The position numbers and the translations under genes are program-made. Below are positions 15,251-20,156 of a stretch of DNA of 20,156 nucleotides, piece by piece (position 1 is the first letter of the stretch; each line of letters starts with the position of its first letter). The stretch is from positions 1-20,156 of IMG/VR virus record IMGVR_UViG_3300037149_000087, one strand, 5' to 3'. This DNA comes from a virus. The notes under the pieces were generated by a model. That model saw only the letters and a program-made list of their open reading frames with translations. It made no database searches and was not told the origin of the DNA.

Positions 15251-18202
15251 ATGATCACCCCCTCTTCCCCTAATCCTGTTTCAGCGAATCCACTCACGGC
15301 TTCGCCAACCCCAGCATCTAAAATTCGTAATATTGTGCAGTCTGCACAAGAGCGGGAAATTGTCAAAACAGCCCCAGATATGGTGGTTTATATTGATTCT
15401 CTACCCTTTATAAACAACCCCTATCTGAGTCAGGGCTCAACAAATATGGTGGCAGTTAATTTTAACGATTACGTCACCTCCATCATTACTTCCTATAGTA
15501 TAGATTCCTTTATGCCCTCCGGAGCTATCAATCTGTCCGTCCCAAACGGATCTAAGCAGTTATTCATGGCTCCAGGTGGCAACACGATTATTGATATTAT
15601 GAGTGCGGTTAGAATTTATGCCAAAAGCTATTTTTTTGCTGCTGATGGTAACACCATTTTTCGCCGCATATTCAATGGCTTGATCAAGTCAGTAGGTCTA
15701 AACGAAACCCCGACTAGTTTGGAAATCACAATAGGGATTGTAGGGATTTGCCGCCTTCTTGAAATGACCCAAATCGAACTAAGTAAGGCCCTCATTTCAG
15801 ATTCAAGTTCCCTAGTTACGGTGTTTAGGACCAATCAGGCGTACCTGAACGTCTACGGGGCTCTGTACGACACCTTTCATAGAGATGTGGATTTCAGTGA
15901 ATTCCTGCAAGAGGCATTCCAGCAAACTTTCATGGAAGATGACAGGGATAAACTGGTCATTCAAAATGAATATGCTTCCAAATGGGCCGCAAGACTCCAA
16001 GATCTGTGTAGGGATGTCCGACTATTTGGTTGGTCTTCCAATAATAAATCCATTTCATCTCCCGTCACTACAGGTGCGACCGCTGCTCAACAAAATTCCG
16101 TGATCGCCAGCCAGTCTGGAGCCGCCCCTACTCCGCTTATTTCACAAACTGAAATGAGCAAAGAGAATGCCGCCATAATTGGCCTGCTGAATGAATACAG
16201 TTTTGACATGGCAATCTCAGGAATCAAGTTATTTGGAAATCAGCTAGTCTCCAGGTTAGAGAGAGTTCGCTATCTTGTGGAGATTATGGGTTTTGAGGGT
16301 TATCAGGATGTTGACGGTCTGATTATTATAAAGCCCCCTTTGTACAACCTTGATTGCACAATTATCAGCAATAGCACTACTACTGCTGCTCAAACTGGAA
16401 ATGTATCTGGGGAAAATTTGAGCCCTGCTACAAATCCTTACGTTATCAATATGGCGGAAATCTTATCTGAAGATTACTTGGAGGATGAATCTGCGATTAG
16501 AAAGACCTCCATGTCTATCTCACTCAATTTTGCTGACCCATCAGGGCTTCAGATTGCCGCCCCCACTGATCTGACCAAGGTGACAAGGTTCACTGATGTT
16601 AATTTAGTGAGGAAATTCGGAGTTCGTCAGGAGCCAGCTAAGTATTGTGGGTTCCTACATGGAGATCTGAGGGCCACTTATGGATTTTGTGCCGCAGAGC
16701 TAGCCAAGGCCAATATGGGCTTCACTACATACTCGGTTTCTATCCCCCTCCGTCCTGAAATTCGACTTGGGTTTACAATCTATATCCCTCATCGAGATAT
16801 GTACGCTTATATTACTGGCATCGCTATGAGTTATAACGTTGGGGGTCAGGCCACAACCAGTTTAACTTGCAATTTTGCCAGAAAACGCCCACTATTCCTT
16901 CAAAATCAAAATATCACACAAATTGTAAATGGGCAACAAGTCCCTCTTACAGTTCAAGTATTTGCGGCCCAGCCTAATCTGGTTCATGCCTTCACCACAG
17001 CCTCCGCACAGCCCCCTACTACTTCAAATGGTGGGACGCTTAATGAAGTTGGGTTGATCTCCTCAGTTCCTCTGACACCGAGTGGCACCCCTAGTGCAGA
17101 CCAACTAACGGTGAATACCTACCTTGCTCAAAAATTGGGGAGCATTTACGAAACCTGGACTGATATGCCAGCTATGTCTAATGTTCCCACTTGGAGGATA
17201 CAGAATGACGGCACCAGTGGGGCCAATGGAACAGATGGTCCTGCCGTCCCCTTCACTAATGGAGATTCTGCCCCAGATGGGACCAATACTTGGTATAATG
17301 GCGGTTTGGACAGCAGCACCGGCACCAAATTCTCAGTTCCCAAAATAGTAGATGGTCATTACCTGGACCGCACAACCATGGTCCAGCCCTATACGAATGA
17401 AAAGGGATACGAAGTGGTTTCCCCGCTTCCATGGGGTCGTTATGCCACCCTCACGGATGCCCTAGTTACCTTTACACGGGATGCTTGGCCAGAACCTGCC
17501 AGTGCCGCCACCTCTAGTCCAATTTCAAACACCACTGTTTCAGCGTTCCTGACCGCTGGTTTAACCACCCACCTTAACTCTTCAGATGCAGCCACTCAAC
17601 TAGCTAATATTGCGCCTCCTTCCTCAAATCGTTCAAACTTACCAAAAGGGGATACCCTCATCACCTCCACCTTCCCCTTCCAAAAGTTTGATAAGACCAA
17701 TGTCCCTTACTTTGAACTGGCATATTCTTCCAGTGATATGGGGGTTACGGAGACTAGTTTTGCCATACCAGATTGGTCTAACCCTAATAATTCTGCCTCT
17801 GGGGCCGTTTCTGGATCCTCTGGGGCTATCTCCTCCGTCTCTCAATCGTCATCCACCTCTGGCTTGGACACTTTCTCCTCCTCCGTGGACGCTCTTCAAG
17901 TATTTCTACAGGGATATATTGGCCCTACTAATAGCAACAATGTTGGGCCATATGCAGTTTCCACCCTGCCTCAAAATACTGATATTGGCGGGTATGCTCC
18001 ACCCAATGGCCCATTAAGTGGAGTATTACTTAGTATGGGTGCCACCTTCACTAGATCCCCATACGGAGCAATTCTAGGTCTGAGACCTACCGGCGCAACC
18101 CAGAATCCAGCCTATACGACCGGCACAAATGCTACATATACAGGGGATACTTTGGGGCAGACTCTAACAAACATTGGTCAGATAATAAGTGGTGGTGGGT
18201 AA
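15251..18202 (+). CDS. Baseplate hub protein (gp27/gpD-like) with long C-terminal extension, 983 residues
   Basis: The N-terminal half looks like a tail hub. Residues about 45-170 contain VNFNDYVTSIITSYSIDSFM, a PSGAINLSVPNG strand, and IFNGLIKSVGLN followed by SLEITIGIVG, the usual 'function value, Ft-G-x-I-x-x-V' layout of hub domain 1. A flexible Thr/Ala/Gln/Ser linker lies near 270-300. Residues about 495-550 read LRPEIRLGFTIYIPHRDMYA then YITGIAMSYNVGGQATTSLT and CNFARKRPL, matching the hub feature 'G..v.v...d..yYvtgi.hsysvGG..tT.L...r.RP'. From about 570 to 983 the protein is rich in Ser, Thr, Gly, Pro and Asn. This is unusually long for a hub and may be a fused adhesin, spacer or decoration region. 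The ATG abuts the stop of the preceding gene, and four bases separate its TAA from the spike gene. Confidence 0.82.
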   Translation: MITPSSPNPVSANPLTASPTPASKIRNIVQSAQEREIVKTAPDMVVYIDSLPFINNPYLSQGSTNMVAVNFNDYVTSIITSYSIDSFMPSGAINLSVPNGSKQLFMAPGGNTIIDIMSAVRIYAKSYFFAADGNTIFRRIFNGLIKSVGLNETPTSLEITIGIVGICRLLEMTQIELSKALISDSSSLVTVFRTNQAYLNVYGALYDTFHRDVDFSEFLQEAFQQTFMEDDRDKLVIQNEYASKWAARLQDLCRDVRLFGWSSNNKSISSPVTTGATAAQQNSVIASQSGAAPTPLISQTEMSKENAAIIGLLNEYSFDMAISGIKLFGNQLVSRLERVRYLVEIMGFEGYQDVDGLIIIKPPLYNLDCTIISNSTTTAAQTGNVSGENLSPATNPYVINMAEILSEDYLEDESAIRKTSMSISLNFADPSGLQIAAPTDLTKVTRFTDVNLVRKFGVRQEPAKYCGFLHGDLRATYGFCAAELAKANMGFTTYSVSIPLRPEIRLGFTIYIPHRDMYAYITGIAMSYNVGGQATTSLTCNFARKRPLFLQNQNITQIVNGQQVPLTVQVFAAQPNLVHAFTTASAQPPTTSNGGTLNEVGLISSVPLTPSGTPSADQLTVNTYLAQKLGSIYETWTDMPAMSNVPTWRIQNDGTSGANGTDGPAVPFTNGDSAPDGTNTWYNGGLDSSTGTKFSVPKIVDGHYLDRTTMVQPYTNEKGYEVVSPLPWGRYATLTDALVTFTRDAWPEPASAATSSPISNTTVSAFLTAGLTTHLNSSDAATQLANIAPPSSNRSNLPKGDTLITSTFPFQKFDKTNVPYFELAYSSSDMGVTETSFAIPDWSNPNNSASGAVSGSSGAISSVSQSSSTSGLDTFSSSVDALQVFLQGYIGPTNSNNVGPYAVSTLPQNTDIGGYAPPNGPLSGVLLSMGATFTRSPYGAILGLRPTGATQNPAYTTGTNATYTGDTLGQTLTNIGQIISGGG

Positions 18203-18205
18203 AAT

Positions 18206-20156
18206 ATGGATATAAAAAGTTTCACTCGAAGGCCCGATACCCCAGTTCTCTCTGAGTCTTCTCGGTTGGATGAGCAATATCAGGTATTCCCCGCTGAAGT
18301 GGTTAGAGTGGATTATGAGCGTAAAGTTGTAGCTATTCGTGACAAGCGGCATAACCAAATCTACCAGGATGTAGTGGCGTTCCCAGCGAATTCGTCCTCT
18401 GTGGAGGGGACCGATATTGATATGCCGGAAGAGGGCACTGCCTGCTTGGCCGCCACTTTGGAGTGGAACAAAGGCTACTCTCAGCACATCATTATTTGTT
18501 ATTTGCTATCCGCTACCACAACCTCCCAGGATGCGGTGTCCCAACGTTCACTGTCAGGTGCGAGTAAGCCTCTAGGGGAGTGGACTGATCGAACCCGTGG
18601 GGTCTATCGGAAAGCCTATCCGGGGCAGCACACGATTGCTAAGACGGATGGGTATACGGCAAAATTTGCTAATGGCTGGGATCAGGCTGCTATGGATTTG
18701 AGTCGAGATCAGCTTGACCCCTTCCGCCGTACCCGCACATCCAGCACAGGTCGGCAGATCATCAGAACCGATACTGCACTAAAATATGAAGGCTTTGTTC
18801 ATCGTCCCCAGGCCAACTCCTCCGATATCACTCCTCACATTCTCCCAGATGGGTCAAAAGAGTGGGTGCTCTATCTAAACCCGACCGTTACAGATTGGTC
18901 AGCCCGTTATTTTGGCCAAAATGACCTCTTGATTCAGGATATGATCCCCTTTGTGGAGCATGTAGAAAAAATTCAAGAATTTGGGCTGGATTACCCCGTC
19001 CCTCACGAGATTTATGAAACGGATATGTGGGATAAGATCCTGGGAACGGTTCAGCCCTTCCCTGATCCTTCTTCACCCACCGATAGCCAGAATTGGTGGA
19101 ACCGAACTGCCATGATTGATGAGTCAGAGGGGGCTTCTTCAAATGAAAACATGTATGTTGAGGATCAGGCATGGCCTTTTGCTCAGCCATGGGATCACCC
19201 GAACAACCCCGCTGAGAATCCTGGAGTTGGCCCCGCTTTGAATGATGGTCCTACCCCTCGTCGTCGTGGATGGATTATTGAAAAAGCTGAGGGCACCCTT
19301 GTTGGGTCCAACATGTTTGATGCGACAACCTATGGTAAGGTGCTCAAGCCAATGGTGTTTCCACTCACCACAGCAGGCCGCTTCGCTGCTGACACGATGT
19401 CTGGTTATTCTGCGGTCACAAAACTTCCCGACCAGTCTGAGGCCCGTCTAGCCGCCTCCGCATGGTCTCTCAGATTCCCCTACGAATACAACACAACTCG
19501 TTTTGAAGTTACCAAAGAGGGGATGGCCCTATTTGAGATTGGCTCAACCCTTCCGAAGGAAAACATTGTCTGGGATTCTGGGAAATATGAACATCCTCAT
19601 GGCGCGGGTCGTTCCCTTGAAGGCAATTTCACTGGTTCGGTCAAGTTGGTGCTGGGTAAGAATCGTGATGAGGAAGAGAGTCTTGATATCCAGACGACTG
19701 GCGGGGCTGTATTGCGTCTCGGAGCGGATGATGCCTCCATTCCTAATTTTCGTCGTGTCTCACAGACACAGATTCGCGGAAAGAAGGACATGATTACAGA
19801 CCGCTCTCTTCAGTATTGGGGCACTCAGTCTAAAAATCAACTTGGTCAGTGGGCCAGTGGGGTAAAACTGACTCCAGGAGATGCAGGAAATCTTAGTGCA
19901 AAGACCGGAGCAGAAAATGTGAGTCTCAGGGCTGCCCTAGATGGTGGACTGGTGCTTCGGCTGGGTGGTAGGAACAAGGGCTCGAAACGCCGCCACTTTT
20001 TCAATGGATATCAAGATGGGCCTGGGAAAACTCCCTACTCCATCACAGATTCAAATCGCCTAGACTCCCGTAGTCCCAATCGCCCCGTGTACCAGCTTGC
20101 TTCAACCGCAACCAGAGGCGCAGCCCTAGATACGATCTACCAGTTTCACGATTTGA
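18206..20156 (+). CDS. Central tail spike/needle protein, gp5/gpV-like OB-fold with beta-rich repeats (3' end outside window)
   Basis: The frame is open from ATG at 18206 to the window edge, giving 650 complete codons and no stop. Residues about 27-100 (VFPAEVVRVDYERKVVAIRD, then YQDVVAFPANSSSVEGTDID and PEEGTACLAATLEW) match the 'PA.VV.VDy....VaVRd...y.dV..P....d...P..Gt..lv' pattern of spike OB-fold domains. A variable middle of about 250 residues is rich in Asp, Asn, Pro and Trp. Residues about 477-590 contain two similar units ending LDIQTTGGAVLRLG (493-506) and ALDGGLVLRLGG (near 578-589), like the beta-helical repeats of VgrG/gp5-type spikes. Position after the hub fits. GGTGGG just upstream, overlapping the previous stop, is the likely ribosome binding site. 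The tip, where a cell-wall or metal-binding domain would be, lies outside the window. Confidence 0.85.
   Translation, partial: MDIKSFTRRPDTPVLSESSRLDEQYQVFPAEVVRVDYERKVVAIRDKRHNQIYQDVVAFPANSSSVEGTDIDMPEEGTACLAATLEWNKGYSQHIIICYLLSATTTSQDAVSQRSLSGASKPLGEWTDRTRGVYRKAYPGQHTIAKTDGYTAKFANGWDQAAMDLSRDQLDPFRRTRTSSTGRQIIRTDTALKYEGFVHRPQANSSDITPHILPDGSKEWVLYLNPTVTDWSARYFGQNDLLIQDMIPFVEHVEKIQEFGLDYPVPHEIYETDMWDKILGTVQPFPDPSSPTDSQNWWNRTAMIDESEGASSNENMYVEDQAWPFAQPWDHPNNPAENPGVGPALNDGPTPRRRGWIIEKAEGTLVGSNMFDATTYGKVLKPMVFPLTTAGRFAADTMSGYSAVTKLPDQSEARLAASAWSLRFPYEYNTTRFEVTKEGMALFEIGSTLPKENIVWDSGKYEHPHGAGRSLEGNFTGSVKLVLGKNRDEEESLDIQTTGGAVLRLGADDASIPNFRRVSQTQIRGKKDMITDRSLQYWGTQSKNQLGQWASGVKLTPGDAGNLSAKTGAENVSLRAALDGGLVLRLGGRNKGSKRRHFFNGYQDGPGKTPYSITDSNRLDSRSPNRPVYQLASTATRGAALDTIYQFHDL

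Noticed and set aside
17610-18017. Plus-strand frame of 135 codons inside the hub gene
   Set aside because: It is an out-of-frame shadow of Ser/Thr/Pro-rich coding, giving a Pro/Leu-rich product with no start signal.
1-20156. tRNA genes, CRISPR array, insertion sequence or integrase
   Set aside because: I found no cloverleaf-like sequence, regularly spaced repeats, transposase motifs or recombinase catalytic residues.

Overview
The window looks like part of a tailed double-stranded DNA bacteriophage genome (Caudoviricetes), probably a fairly large lytic one. It joins a phage-type nucleotide-metabolism block on the minus strand to a tail/baseplate block on the plus strand. Genes are tightly packed, with 1-7 bp overlaps or abutting stops and starts, and several have clear Shine-Dalgarno sites. 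No tRNA, integrase, insertion sequence or CRISPR array was seen. The host cannot be named from this sequence.

Minus strand, 1-7042. Reading leftward from 7042 there are two unrecognised genes (459 and 267 codons), then a class II, adenosylcobalamin-dependent ribonucleotide reductase (NrdJ) starting with GTG at 4596. Its frame stays open to the left edge of the window: 1532 codons, no stop, C-terminus missing. It is interrupted by two inteins of 427 and 365 residues. Each has Hint-type splicing motifs and two LAGLIDADG motifs. Each sits directly before a catalytic cysteine of the reductase, so splicing would join ...SSSN to CFTLP... and ...GLNP to CAEETLSAFDSCNLG.... The spliced part visible here is 740 residues. 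A 192 bp gap at 5471-5662 holds a strong hairpin with direct repeats.

Divergent intergenic region, 7043-7260. It is AT-rich, and transcription must start outward from it in both directions.

Plus strand, 7261-20156. This is one co-directional tail operon. It has three small-to-medium proteins placed like tail or hub assembly chaperones (7261, 7797, 8931) and a 1228-residue tape measure protein with a C-terminal lytic-transglycosylase-like domain. Two related baseplate/tail-tube-initiator-like proteins follow (13229, 14321), then a 983-residue baseplate hub protein (15251). Last is the N-terminal 650 residues of a central spike protein (18206), with an OB-fold-like start and beta-rich repeats, cut by the right edge. 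The order chaperones - tape measure - baseplate ring - hub - spike is the usual assembly logic of a long tail. No tail tube, sheath or terminase gene is present, so contractile and non-contractile tails cannot be told apart.

The most notable observations are the doubly interrupted reductase, in which both splices depend on catalytic cysteines, and an exceptionally long hairpin inside the tape measure coding sequence.
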